Shown here: positions 11,172-23,592 of the stretch, piece after piece
Numbering within the stretch: position 1 is the first letter of the stretch
How the letters are laid out: each line of letters opens with the position of its first letter
Source: Volutella citrinella
Lineage: Eukaryota > Ascomycota > Sordariomycetes > Hypocreales > Nectriaceae
Direction: 5' to 3'
Assembly: GCA_034401135.1 (NCBI GenBank)
Contig: JAWZSP010000003.1
Location: 2,852,001 to 2,916,000, forward strand
Length of the DNA stretch: 64,000 bases
Program-made: the position numbers and the translations under genes
Notes under the pieces: model-generated
The model's database searches: none
What the model saw: only the letters and a program-made list of their open reading frames with translations
What the model was told of the DNA's origin: nothing

Positions 11172-13125
11172 TCAACCACGGCTCTTGGAGCTCTGTGCGT
11201 CCTCAAACGATGTTGTCTCCGTTCCCTCCAAGAATCGAGACTGTGACATGACCAGTGTTCTCGTTCGTTCCATTGAGTCGCTCGAATCATCCTCCTCGAC
11301 GGCCTCGAGCACACGTCCCGTCTCTATCTTTGGCTGGGGCGTCGGCTGGGGCTTCGGTTGCGGCTGCGGCGACGGTGACCCATCGGGGAGGACCACAGGC
11401 CAGGGTGTCACCAGGGGCGACAGAGGCTTATCCTGCGGATTCGGCAAGAAGTTTAGGCCTGCGGACTTTGGTGTTTCTGGGAAGGTAGACGGTGTGCCGC
11501 GCCGGTTCTTACCACGGCGGGTTGGCCTTGTTGAGGGTGAATCGACAGCACTAGGGGACTCCTCATCATCCGGCCGTCGAGATACCGATTTTGGCATGTA
11601 ATGAGCACGAGGCGTACCCGGAGACGTGTACGAGTCGTCGTCGGCTTCCAGCTGCTCCTGAAGACCACGCATTTGCCTGGCTGTTTGGCGAGCTATTCTG
11701 GTCAGCTCGATAAGGAGACCCAGGGGTTGGAGGAGAACCCACCGCTCCACATGCCCAGAAAGGTAAACAGAATCAATCCCGAGGTGAGAATGGGGACCAG
11801 TTGGCCAAAGGATGTGGCATCGTTCTCCGGGTTGCGGCCCTGACGGTTAAGGGCGAGCCACCCGGAGTCTTCCACCCAACCTCGCAGTCGCCAGATGTAC
11901 AAGCCCGACTCAATGACAGCCCAGATGCAGATGGCGATGCCGCCAAGGCAATATATCGCAAGGGTATACTCACCAGCCCACTTAAGGCGCCGGACGGCCT
12001 GTTGATCGGGAGTCTCATGTGGGTGACCGGGCTTGCGCCGGGAAGCATCTCCCAGGGGCTTGACCTTGTCGGCGATGCTGGTGTCCGAGGCCTTTCTCGA
12101 TGCCATCTTTGTTTTACTCACCACGAAGCCCCATACAAGGTTAGCCAGCTTCATGCGGCCACCGTTGCGGCCTCTGTCCCTGCGGACGAACAGGGCAGCC
12201 TCAAGGAGAACGGCGAGGGCGTACCAAACCAATATTACAATGAACCTGTCCCATCCTTGGAGATGGCTGCCCGCGGAGCTGAGCACGACGGCACTCCCTA
12301 GCGCCTCCTTCAGCTGCGGCTTGCTAGACTGGAAGCAGGCGGCGATCATAAATACGAGGCTATCCTCGGCGCCACGCGAAGGCAGGCCCGTGGGGAAAAC
12401 GCCTCCAACGTCGCCGTCTTCGTTCGCGAGGAGCAGGCCGGTGACGGCGAAGACACCCGTTGTGCATAACACACGAGCCAGGCCCAGCCACGGGTACTGC
12501 CAGTAGTTGCGGACAACGGCGACAGCCATCAGATGGGTTGCACACGTGAGAAGCATCAGGTTGGCGACAATGTTGTAGTGGTAGGCGGTGATGGAGCAGC
12601 CGCGGGAGTAGCGTAGGGTTATGGCGTAGGCGCCGCCGGTGAAGAGCTGAGCGTCGCTGCAGGATAGGATCATGGCCTGGAATACGTCGGAGACTGTAGG
12701 TTTGACTGCGGTCATGTTGAAAGACTTGATCCCTGCTCTGATTCGTTGTCAGCAGATGGTCGTCGTGAGGTAACGCGTTGGGCCGGCTTACTCCTTTCTG
12801 AGTAGACAGAAGGGGAACACCCTGTGCTTGATCATTCTCAATACGACTACAATTAGAGAAAGAGCTAACGCAAGACTCGTCACAGCTAGAAAAGTCGCAA
12901 AGATCTGTGGCCTCATCAGCGTGGCAACAGGGCGGACAGAAGGATCACGAGTCGTACACCAATGCCTGCAATGTCGGCGTCTCCTTCAAAGGTACCCTTG
13001 AAAACATCACCGAGAGCGTTGATGGATGTGTTGGTTTTGTCCGAGTACACAACCGTGCAGTTGGGGTCGATGCCATGCTTCCTAGATTCACAACTGTGAG
13101 CATTGTATTCGGCCACACCCGCCAA
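11172..13125 (-). CDS. Fungal polytopic membrane protein of unknown function
   Basis: Exons are 13125-12958, 12904-12792, 12737-11743 and 11692-11172; introns are 53, 54 and 50 bases, giving 598 residues. I recognise the general type: a Cys-bearing N-terminus, then DIAGIG at the start of the first membrane helix (GIFATFLAVTSLALALSLIV), then a QLFTGGAYAITL helix and YHYNIVANLMLLTCATHLMA. This arrangement recurs in an uncharacterised fungal-specific family. Several more hydrophobic segments follow (about seven in all). The C-terminal ~170 residues are Ser/Pro-rich with a PQPQPKPQP run and probably cytosolic. The first intron is essential: read straight through, the first exon stops after ALLPR, but splicing at GGT/GTACGA gives DIAGIGIFATFL in phase. 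The last junction (G|GTGGGT to AATAG) is the least certain. No enzyme motif is seen. Confidence 0.75.
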
Positions 13126-14493
13126 GAAGACGAGGAAAACCTACTCTCTGCACAGGGGCAGTGAGACGTATGCGCCCATGGCTGCGGCCGAGAGCTAGCA
13201 ATTCGAAGGCAAGCACTGTTGACAGAGACCAGGGCTTCTGCAGACCGATAGGGTGGCAGTCAGGCTGCTGAACTTGGGCGACAACGGCGAAGCACCACTA
13301 GCAATTGGGATGCCATGACCAAGCCTGGACTGTCAATATGTATAAGTAAGGCAGGCAGTCACGCGTGAATGACGCTATACCGGCTTGGATTGTTGCAGAG
13401 GGAGGCTTGAGACAGGACGGCTGGCACTGTCTCGAGGGCCGGCCACTCTCCCACGCGCGGGAGGAGGAGAGGAATGCAAGGCCCGCCCGCATGACGCGAA
13501 CCAGGTCATCTTCTCCCCAGGAACCGACTTCCCAGACGCTCTCGAGGGCTGTCTTGCTGCTACCATGCGAGGCTTGGCCATATGGTGAGCCTCGGATCTA
13601 GCGATGAGGCCTAACCGGCTGCAACGGCTTAGGGCCTTGTCAGTCTTGAGCGAGTACTCTGCCCGACGTTGGCTAAGGATGTCGTTCTGAGATCACTCTT
13701 CATTGCGATGCGACGCAACTCCACTTCGGCCCCCCTTGCGTGCGACATGTTCTCGATCTGGTTCCAGAACATCGCACTTGCTCCGGTCAGCACAATTACC
13801 AACCCATCTCCCGGCAGATTTGTCCTGGCGGTTACAGGAACAACTGTTCGGTCTGTGGTCTGTATTACTATTGTGGACATCCTATGTACTGTAGGGTCGC
13901 GGAGTGGGATGGTGTTGCAGGTCAGGCAATGCTTGTGGCGTTGGAGTAGTGCAGAATCGAGAGACAATTGTGGAGGAACAGCCTATTAGGGGGATCTAAT
14001 TGACAGTTCGCCCTCTCACACAAGGGGTTTGACACAGATGCAGGGCAAAAAGAAATGAATGTTGTGATAATTGGTAGTTGGATGATGATACTCTGCTAAA
14101 TAAACCAAGAGCATACAAGCTTGACTTGACCACCTGAGTCGATATAGTGCTGCCTGATAACGCAAGGGAGACCCGGATGCTAATAGTCTGGGCATCGGCC
14201 TCGGTCAGTAGGGCAGTTGTTTAATTGAGTGTGGATTCTAAGAGGACCCTGACGAAGAATCGCTTGCTTATGGCACGGAGGACGTGTGGGCGGCAACAAC
14301 ATACGTAACAAAGTCGTCTGATGGTTTTCTATCGAAACATCGCTGGTGTGCATAACTGCTACCCTTCCCGTGATTTCTACCCTATCCCAGTTCGAATGAA
14401 CACCGGCCCATGCGCCGAGCCCAATCAATGAAGATTACAATAATTCGTACACCCGTCGTCATTCACAGTCTATGCTGGCTACACTGCCTTCTT
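13126..14493. other. Intergenic region between the two membrane-protein genes
   Basis: No supported gene in 1.4 kb. The side near 13126 is the promoter of the polytopic membrane protein; the side near 14493 is the downstream flank of the TMEM115-like gene. Two overlapping open frames at 13629-13967 (minus) and 13740-13949 (plus) were considered and set aside; the plus one is short but Cys-rich. Confidence 0.45.
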
Positions 14494-15685
14494 TCAGTTC
14501 TTGGAAGAATCGTCGTGGTCTGGCTCAAATTTGGTCTCCCCAAGCATGGGGCCAGGTTGCGATGTCATGGCCGTCTGGGTCGCGGGCTGTGGCTGGGTCT
14601 GCACAGTCGGGCCCGTGGGCTGGCTCGGCGGTTGCGACGATGCTCGCGCGGGCTGCTGAGCAGTGGCCGCGTGGAGTCGCTGGTCCAGAGCCCTGAGCGC
14701 GATCGCCCTCCGTCTCTCGGCCTCGGCGCGGGCGCCCCCGGGAGCATTTCTGTGCAACAGGTGGTCGTTTCGAGTCGACTCTGTGGACGAGAACGGGGTG
14801 CAGAGACGCATGGCAACCATTATGGCAAACACCTGCTCGGACATGGCGGCGACGAATGGCTTGACGGGGCCGGGGAAGAACTCGGCAAACGCAAACGTCT
14901 CGCTCGCGTCGCCACGCATCGAGCTCGGCTGAGACGTGTCGAGGTCGGGGAAAACGGTCTTGTAAAAGCGGAGATAGGTCCAGCTGGTGAGGAAGCCAAA
15001 CAGCGCAAGCCAGAAGCCGGCGCGGGATAGCAGAGGGGTGAGCGAGAGGACAAAGACGATTCCGATGTAGATCAAAGGGAATCGAGGCACCCGAAGAGAG
15101 ATGATGCCACGGAAAAGCGTCACGGTGTGGGCCGGGACAAGCTGGCTGAAGGCGACGAGGAAGGCGACCTGGACGGGAACGGTGCCAGCGATGACGGTCA
15201 GACTGTCCAGCGCAATTGTCAGCATACAGATGTGGTGCCAAGTGAATAAGAGGATATCTAGGGGGGCGTGGGGAGAGGAGGGGGAGGGGAGGGGAGGGGG
15301 TTTCATACGTCCAGCTCTCGTTCCGCGTCAGAGTAAAGAAGATGACCATGACACACAACGTCAACAGGTTGGGGATGACGGAGACAATGACGAGGAATTT
15401 GGCGAGTTCGGCCGATGACCAAGCTCGCTCGAGATAGCGGCCACCGTTGAAGAGGGCCGCGCCTCCGATGGCGAGTGTGAAGACATTGCTCTCAACCAGC
15501 GTGGTGGTAATAAAGGTCCACGGATAGATGATGGAGAGCTGGGGCACGAGCGTCAGATAGGGGATGACAATATTGGCGTTCTCGCTCCATTGTCGATAAC
15601 GGATGGCGGCGCTTAGGAGGGACTGCGCGACCAGGACGATGATGGCGATGCGCGTCACCGGCGGGATGTTTAGCCGCGGTGCCAT
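14494..15685 (-). CDS. TMEM115-like integral membrane protein (DUF1751, rhomboid-like fold)
   Basis: Predicted Golgi-resident polytopic protein related to human TMEM115, which is linked to retrograde Golgi traffic. Exons are 15685-15309 and 15202-14494 with a 106-base intron (GTATGA donor, GGACAG acceptor after GCTGACA), giving 361 residues. Hydrophobic helices include IIVLVAQSLLSAAIRY, FLVIVSVIPNLLTLCVMVIF and FPLIYIGIVFVLSLTPLL. The family signature FLVAFSQLVPAHTVTLFRG follows the splice junction, and YPWTFITTTLVE precedes it. The C-terminal ~100 residues are Ala/Gln/Pro-rich and disordered, ending in an acidic FEPDHDDSSKN. Catalytic Ser/His of active rhomboids are not evident, as in TMEM115. 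Met at 15685 (MAPRLNIPP) is preferred over upstream in-frame Met codons because the upstream residues are not membrane-like or conserved. Confidence 0.88.
15261..15300 (+). repeat. G-rich tract (G-quadruplex-like) inside an intron
   Basis: Forty bases on the plus strand made almost wholly of G4-G6 runs split by single A residues. They lie inside the only intron of the TMEM115-like gene, so the transcript carries the complementary C/U-rich tract just before its branch region. Enough runs are present for a G-quadruplex on the template strand. Confidence 0.8.
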
Positions 15686-18600
15686 GATGGGCAGACGGCG
15701 TGCGTATGATGGAACAGAGATATATGGCGGGCCAGAATTCCCTGGGGGTGGTATGGGCGTTTCGAGCTCGAGCTGCCAGTGGGAGAGGCAGGGGCGGGTT
15801 TCGCGGGTTTCGATCGGGTTCAGCTGGCGGATGAGGCTTTGCGCGGCGTGAACGACATGCCTTTGTGACGCTGCGTCAAAGTGTGGTGCCGGCACTTGGT
15901 TTCCTTCTCCCCCTGTGAAGCTTTGGGATGCGATTGTCTGTCCTCTCTCCAGCCCCAGCGAGGCGTAAGGGTGACGGGTGGCAGGGGGCAGCGCCAGGCA
16001 GTGTGGCGGCCTCAGGCAGAAACGTGTCCGAGGTTGGTCATCTTGGCACTTTGCTGGAGCGAGGCCCCTGCGTTGTTGGTTGTTGGTGCTGTTTCGGCAG
16101 TGTGGGCGGCATGCTGTGAATGCGCTCCTGCTCTGCCCGTTTATCAATTCCTACCGGTCCTCGCAGGGAAAGTCGCCAGAGATTGACCTTTGGCTGGCCT
16201 CGGCGCAGCAGCGCTTGGGTTGACGTTGGACGGCGGCCGGGAATCTTAAATGGGTGCTCCCGTTTTACTGGTTTCACCCAACTCCGTTAGACTTCCACCG
16301 CCCCGATCGCCTTAGTAGGCGTAAACCAACAAGTTTCCAAGGTCTGCCCAGCTCCCTAAGAAAGAACATGGCACTTTGGTGACGGATGACGTTCAAACCA
16401 GCCCGAAGCCCGAAACCCAGCGTACATACCTTTGGTAGACTGTCATGGCTCTTGGACTCCTCAGTTGAAACGTGCCGGAATAAGGGCGTTGGCAGAGGTG
16501 CGCAAGGGCCGTCCCGTTTCATTTACAGACGGACTCTGCGTCTCAATTCCCCGCTCAATGGGTATGAGGTGCTAGACTGCTTGGTGGAACCGTGGGATTG
16601 CAGAGTTATGAGCTGGGCCCCAGGCATCGGCCAGGCTTGGGCCGTTCAAGAGGTATCTGGTCCTGTGGCTTGCTTCAGTCGACAGGAGCTCTCCCAAAGT
16701 TAGCAGCATCCTCTCCGCTCGAGCCATGATTGGACATGGTTGGCCGTTCTGTATTTGGCACCCAAGTTGCCACACCATTTTCCCTCCCGACAAAGTATAG
16801 AGTACCGTTTGAGATGCACAAGTGGGGCGACGGAACCAGATGTCGTGCAGAGGACTGGCCAGCCACAGACAGTGTTCATACTGTACAATCAAGGCCCATC
16901 CCGCCTTCTCGTACTGTGACGCGACGCAACTATGTTGAAGATGGCCAGAACCCGTCATGAACCGAGGATAGTCGTGCCACACTGCCAACGAGTGGTGGGT
17001 CAGCATATGGGGATCGGCTCCGGCTGGAAATCATGTTTAAAAGACGGCTGGTCTTTCCTTTCATGGACCTTCAGGTCCGCGGTCAGTCCTGTGCTTGGCT
17101 TGAGGTAGATTTGGTGTGGCATGTCGTGAGGAAAACACGATGCAAAAGGACGACACAAGCCAACGGCTCCCAGGCTGGCAAGGCATCCGGCCCTTTATTG
17201 GGTGCTGCCGGCCCTAAAACCTACATTGCCTGACCAGGGCAGTCCAGACCGAACCAAGATTAAATACTGATCCCCTGGGCCGGGTGCCTCCATGGCTTGC
17301 CGCTTGTCTCACGCGCCCGCCGCTATTATCAGCCCCAAGAACACATGCATGACCCCGACCAGCTGGAACTCAAAGGGCTCTCTCTGTTCCACTGTCTCAA
17401 CAATCCCTGGCTGGAGCGTCCACGGGTACCGCGGTCTCTTGATCAAGCATCGATTCCCAAGTACTAGCCACTACCTCCAGGGCTGCTCATGTGACTTTCT
17501 AGATGCTCAATCCCTAGTTAATCCTCATTGATCATTCCCAACCTGATTGCAGACTCGTGCATCAGTTTTAGCACACAAAGGTGCATGCCAGATCCCTGCT
17601 CGGGCGCCCCAGCACACGCATATCACGCTACCAACCTAGCGCCTTCGGCGCCACCACCTCAGCGACATTGGGCTTGTTTGCGGAGGCAGTCACCTTTTGA
17701 CCGGTTTGGAGGATTGCCACGTATTCCTAGGAGTGAAAAGGCCAGAAACCGCTCTGTAGGCTCCTAGATCTGGATAAGCAACGACTGCGCATGCCCATGG
17801 ATGACACGACTAGGTGGCTGGTCACACTGGCCGGCCGGGGAGGACGGAACACTTTGAACATCACAGACAGGAGCCCTGTCCCAGGGTTCCGGGCCCTTGT
17901 CACGGCTTTGGTGACGAAGGCCGTCACTGGCTGGCGGGTCATCTTGCTTTTCACCAAGGAGATGACGGCGCGGTTCAGTGGGGCAAAGCCTAGCGACGGC
18001 TGCGGAGATAATGCCTTACCTAGAACATGGGTGATCCTCTCGACCCGGAGGAAGGCGCCGCCAGCCTCTATCGCTCTCTCTCAGAGGAAGGTGGGTGGCG
18101 ACGTCGGAACTTCCACCAGCCTACGGATACGTAGTACGACCATCAGGATGGGGCACGTCACGCACAGGCGACCACGGCTGGGATGCCAACCCTCCGGAGT
18201 AATTAATCTCAGTATGATGGCATCTGGTCAGTTGTGCACTGGGTGGCCTGGACTAGTGCTCAAAACCTGAGTACCTCTTTCTGCGATGCGGGTTGCACGA
18301 ACGCCGGTCGCGTGCAAACTTTGGCAGAGGCAGAGGCGGGCGTTTGGTGGAGTCGGTGGGATGATGACATGGAACTTGGAAGGTGTGACGATTTGGCCAA
18401 GTCGTTTGGGCGATGCATCGCTCTATGTGCAGCACTTGCGATCGATCTCGTTCTCTTTTCGCCACCCACCCACGACCGACGGCAAGCTTGACACTGTTCC
18501 CGGATGACAACGGTGCCTTACCTGACGAGGGCAGCAGCCGTGATTGGGGACCAGGCTTCAGGGCCATAGCCTGACACATGTCGAAGTACGTACCGATACG

Positions 18601-20450
18601 CACTCTGAAGACATGGGGGACGATGGGGTGTTGCCCCATTGGCAGCCGATCTGCATCGTCTCAGATTGTTGGAAGGATAACTCTGCACTGACCCGAAGAG
18701 GGCACGGGGATTCCAAGCCTTATGTACTGTACCAAGGCTCACGGCCAACGCCACCACTCATTGGCCAAGGTCTCCAGTTCATATGCACAGTTTGCCGGTA
18801 ACTTATCGCATTCCTGGCAACGGTGAGCGCCCGCGAATCCTGAAAACCCGCCAGGTTGAAGCACCGTCTCACGGAGGCACCCGTCGAGCAGCACGAAATC
18901 ATCGACCGGGCAGGGGACCGGGCTTGACCTGGCTTGGTCGTGTGGACAAATAAAATCCGGTTGCCGTCCGAGGGCAGGGGGATCTCCAAACTTTGTCGCT
19001 GGTCGCTGGGTCGGTCTCCAGGTTGCTCAACAGGCACAGGCAGGCAGGCCGTCGCGACTGACGAAGCCAGGCTCTCCAGTGTAGGGCTCACGCCAACGAC
19101 GGGATCCCCTGCGTGGCGACGTCCGACAAGTGGGCTGGGGCATCAGCAAGTCGACCACAGGTTCCTCTACCGTTTCAACCCTTCAGAGGCTGCGTCGAGG
19201 CTGCTGTCCCCTCCCCCCCAGCGAAGCGAACCCCTGCCGGTTGGAGCCTCCACTCCACAGTCCACGAGACTCGGCCAGCCCATCGATTGGCTGCCTTTCT
19301 CCCGTGATTGAGGTACCGGTACGTGATGCAGCGACTGAACTGGATGGTGGCGCATGGGTCTCTCGTTTCTGACCGGGGCCCCCAGGCACCTTCGATATTC
19401 CCCCGGTTCACCCGCTGTCGGCCTTGTCTGACCGTCCACGCATCAGCACCAGTCCCGGCGTGCAGGACACCCCTTTAGAAGTTGCCAAAGCGATGCGCAC
19501 AACACAGGCGCCTGGCGGGCCTTGAATTGCTCAGGCACTCGATCACCAAGCCTTCGCCATCGCCGTTGCCGCCACCGCCCCGTCCACTCTTCATCCTGCG
19601 GTGGGTGTGAACTGGTTAGTAGCGGCAACCCACCCAGTCTGTCTGCAGTCACTTACCTTACCTCACCTTGGATCTTGTTGCGGCTGCCGTACATTGTACC
19701 GAAACTGTTGGCCCATCAAGGAGGGCTGGGTGTGTACGGGGTACTCGTCCATGCCAGCGTGGAGTTCTGGCAGGCTGAGCGGGAAGGTACCTTACTGTAC
19801 ACCATGTGTGTCGACGGCTAAGGCCCGCGCTAGAAGTTCGATGCTGGCTCCCCGTTCCCCCCCGGCGCCATTCCCTGGCCACCCCCCGGCCATTTGAGCA
19901 TGAAAAAGGTGCCTGTGCCCATCAAACGCACTGCACTACGCGCACTACGCTGTAGGTGGGTGCCGGTGGAGGGATGATGGGATCCACCAAATTCGAGGTC
20001 GAGGTTGCCGAGCAGTACAAGTCCCGGGCGCCAGGATACCCGTGGGCACATGACGGTCCACACTGCGACACTTGTACCAGTTCGACTCCCGACTGTACCC
20101 TGGTAGCGTCCCATCTTCTTCCATCCAGTGGTCAATGGACACCTGCCCCAAAGAAGCCGCCCCCAAGCCACGGCCAGCTCCAAGCAGACGCAGAACGGGG
20201 GACGGGCACCCAGCCCAGCCAGCGACCGGGGGTACGTACCGGCGCGTACCACCACCCCGACACATCGAATTTCATCCTCGCTTTTGCATCTTCACTCACC
20301 TTTCCCTTCAACACATCGCCAGACCGACGCCAGCTGCCCATCACGCCCTGGGCTGCCGCTACGAGCCCACCAGACCGCTACGAAGACCTTACGCCTTAAT
20401 CTGACCCGTCCAATCGTCAACTCGCCGTCTGCCGCCGTCCCTCTGGAACC
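15686..20450. other. Long intergenic region (4.8 kb) upstream of two divergent genes
   Basis: The largest gap in the window. It lies between the start of the TMEM115-like gene and the start of the Sif2-like gene, so it holds both promoters, but it is far longer than needed. I found only short overlapping open frames on both strands, none with family-like features or paired splice logic. Base composition does not look AT-rich, so it does not resemble RIP-mutated repeat remains. A 10-base palindrome AAGGTACCTT lies at 19784-19793. A noncoding transcript or distant regulatory elements are possible but not shown. Confidence 0.4.
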
Positions 20451-22658
20451 ATGGCCGTCAAAGAGCGCCTAGATTCAGACAAGCTCACGTACTTGGTTTG
20501 GCGGTAAATGCTGGCCTAACCCTCCCATTCCTCTACCGCTGCTAACCATGATCACCTCCCGCTCTAGATATCTTCTTGAAAGTAGTAAGTCTCTCATCTG
20601 TGCAGTGCGCTTCTGGCTGGCGGCTCATTCCCTCATGATCCCTAAGCTAACCCTCAACCGATTACCGTGAGACTGCAGCAAAGCTGGCGGCCGAATGGCA
20701 TGTCAAGCAACCTCACCGCGACTTCGCGTTCGCGCGCCACGTTAAGAATCATGCGCTGGTGTCGGCAATCAATCGCGGCCTGATGTATTACGCCCTCGAG
20801 CGCGAGCATGCGCGCAATCAGGTAATTCTCCCCATCCCCCTTTGGCGCCTTGTCTGCGGTGTCTGGCCACTGTCCCCTACCGGGGGTGGGGCGGCTGTTG
20901 TGGTGAAGACCAGACGCAGAAAAAACGGGCCAGGCTGACAAGTTTTGGCATTGGCAGTTGCCTCAGGATGCCGCGGCTGCTGCCGAAGCGCTGCAGGTCG
21001 GCATCTTTGGACCACTGGAGGTGCATCCGCTGGCGCAGCTGGAGGACGAGGAGGAGGGTGACGCTCCGGAAGAGGGCGAGGTGTCTCGAAAAAGGGCGCC
21101 GCAACAGATGTCCAATGGATCGCCAGCCAAGCGACCGCGCCTCAGTAATGGGTACGAGAACGGCGTCGATGCAGGCCCCCCAGTGATAACGCCAATGGAG
21201 ATCGACCAGCACCCCGACCATCACGCCTATCCCTCGCCCCTGGAAGGCGAGCAGGCGCCCACGCCCATCGTCCGCACCGATGGCCCTGAGCAAGGCACTC
21301 AAGTTGACAAGGTGGAGGAGCTGGCTCCCAACACCACCTTCATTCGCCTGACCGACGATAACCACACCCACGCCCACGGCCCAGACACAACCCCGTCTCC
21401 TGCCCCAGCTGGCCCTGACAACGCTCCCAATCTTTTGCAGTGCCTGTGGAACCCTCGGGACCCATCCATCTTGGCGGCTGGTGGAACCGATGCGCTAGCC
21501 CGTGTTTGGACCGTCTCGCGTGCTGAGCCGACCGAGCCAGGTCAAGATCACGTGGTACCTCATGCACATGCGCTCCTGGATCCAGATGCACCTCGAGATA
21601 CCACTGTGACGGCTTTGTCATGGACCTCAGACGGTGCCTCGATTGCTGTCGCTACCGAGTCGAGGAATCAGGCCTCAATTAATGTTTGGTCAGCCGACGG
21701 CACCCACCTCCAGACCATGGAGGTGGCAGAGCCTCCCGTTATCAAGCTCTCCTGGAATCCCAACAATACTGCACTTCTAGCCATCTCGCCCGAGAAGGGT
21801 GGCCCGCTTGTCACCGTGTATTATTCCGCCGCTGGTAGCTCACTCACCTATTTCCTTTCCGGTCACGACATTGCAGCGAGCCCCCTCGATGCCACTTGGA
21901 CCAACGATACAGACTTCCTGCTCTGTGGCGGTGACCTTCTCCTATATCTCCGCTGCTCCGATTCGGAGATTTCACAAGTCAAGAAGTTCGAAACCAAGGA
22001 AGACGACAGCTTTAGCCAGGTGTTATTTGACTGGCGGTCGAAATTAGCAGCTTCCTCTAGTGACAAGGGCACGTTGGATGTAAGATTTCCTGCATGCATC
22101 TTATGAGAGAGAAACTGACAAAACCACTAGCTCTGGGACGAGACTGGTCAGAGGAGGTCAATATCTGCCCACCAGGGCGCCATCACCACCATGCAATGGC
22201 AGCCTTTGCCCCCCAGCCATCCGATTGGCGCCGATGATGAGCGCCTGATTGCAACTGGCGGAGAAGACTGCGCCATTGTGATCCGCAACGCCCGCATGCC
22301 CGAAAGCAAAGAAAAGTGCATCCTATCCATGGACTCACCAATCATCCGACTCGCATTCACCCCTGATGGTGCCTTCCTAGCCGGAGCCACGGCGACGCAG
22401 GTGCTAATTTGGAAGGTTGGCAGTTACGCATTCCCTCGAGCCAGCTGGAGCCGACCAGCCCATCCTGGATGGCTTAGCCCTAAGGGCAACTCCGAATCGG
22501 ATGAGGAGGACGAGCTTTGCTTAAGTTGGGATGCTGATGGCCGAAAACTGGCCTATGGCTCAAACAGCAGGGTGAGTTTGACCGGATGAGCTAGTGAGAG
22601 GGTTCGTATTGGTACTAATGGCGTGTCTCAGCTTGCTGTCATTAATTTTAGCAGGTAA
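20451..22658 (+). CDS. SIF2: LisH/WD40 corepressor subunit, TBL1/Sif2 type
   Basis: Predicted scaffold of a Set3/SMRT-like histone deacetylase complex. Exons are 20451-20503, 20568-20584, 20679-20821, 20958-22079, 22131-22571 and 22632-22658 (600 residues). The N-terminus is a LisH motif (LTYLVWRYLLES), then an acidic linker with a basic KRPR patch. Eight WD-type blades follow: LQCLWNPRDPS, TALSWTSDGAS, IKLSWNPNNTA, DATWTNDTDF, VLFDWRSKLA, TMQWQPL, RLAFTPDGAF and CLSWDADGRK. The exon 2/3 junction is odd. Family similarity predicts ESNYRETAAKLAAEW, which needs exon 3 to begin at 20661, but the two bases before it are CG, not AG. The next usable AG (20677-20678) keeps the frame and drops six residues (NYRETA, replaced by T); I used it. 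The last exon is only nine codons. Family call is firm, this junction is not. Confidence 0.85.
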
Positions 22659-22734
22659 TGGGTATCTCGCTGTGACCGAGATGGAAAGTTTCTGGGAGCT
22701 GTGAGGCCGTGTGGAAGACTGGAGGCTCACCGCG

Positions 22735-22753
22735 ACACACACACACACACACA
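22735..22753. repeat. AC dinucleotide microsatellite, nine units
   Basis: Nine consecutive AC units plus one A, about 80 bases after the stop codon of the Sif2-like gene and so probably in its 3' untranslated region. Confidence 0.95.
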
Positions 22754-23572
22754 TAGGGCGGCGTCCGACCATTCGAATCCGACGGACATGCACCGAAAGC
22801 AACGATAAATGGCACCGGCAGAGCCGAATGATGACCTCCCCCACCTAGTCTGTGCCACGGCACAACACACCGATATGCTCGCTCCCGACGAATTTTTTAC
22901 AGTTTATTTTGTATACCAACGGCTGGCTATCCGTTTGAAACCATCACCACCACTACCACCTCTTAGTTCTTCTTTAACTATTGGGATATACGACGCCTTA
23001 CAGTCAACATGAATTATCTTTGACGAAAGCATGCGGATATAGAGGATCGAGGAGACTCCATGCTGCAACTTCCCCACGGCCCCCCACTCCCCTCTGCAGG
23101 TCTCTGCTTATTGGTTTATCCGGACCTCATCTCTCCTTGTTTTCAGTTATTTTCGGAAGGACGACACGGCGGTGACATCTTACACCGAATGGCGCAGTCG
23201 GTGGGGATGAAATTGGAACGAAATGGGGGGCGAATTCAGGGTCATTCTGCAATGTGGGACAGCGACAGGAGCAGTTCGCTATTTTTTCCTCTTCTAGTCT
23301 CTGCGTTTGGTGTTTCTGCAGCCCTTGCTCTTCCCTTTGTCCGTTGTCTTCACATTTTCTCCAATATGCCCGAGGAGGGTAGAAGGCGGCAACTAGTGTA
23401 CGAGTATATACCACGGGCGGCGAATGAATGGCGAAAAGGGCTATTTCAAATTCAAGACTGCATATGTGCGCTTGTGATGCACTCAAACTTCCCTTGCTTG
23501 TTTGGTGTGGCTGCTGCATGTCGCAGATGGTCGAGGTCGGCTGTCACTGTGACGGCGCTGAGGAGGATGCAG

Positions 23573-23592
23573 GCTTGCTTGCTTGCTTGCTT
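23573..23592. repeat. GCTT tetranucleotide repeat, five units
   Basis: Five perfect GCTT copies in an intergenic region, followed by a short T run. Confidence 0.95.

Noticed and set aside
12905..12957. Apparent frameshift/stop after the first 69 codons of the polytopic membrane protein
   Set aside because: A 53-base intron with GTACGA donor, CTGAT branch and CAG acceptor restores DIAGIGIFATFL in phase, so no mutation is needed.
14525..16147. 540-codon minus frame over the TMEM115-like gene
   Set aside because: Only its middle part is real exon 1; it runs through the intron and continues in the wrong frame of exon 2. Upstream residues are not family-like.
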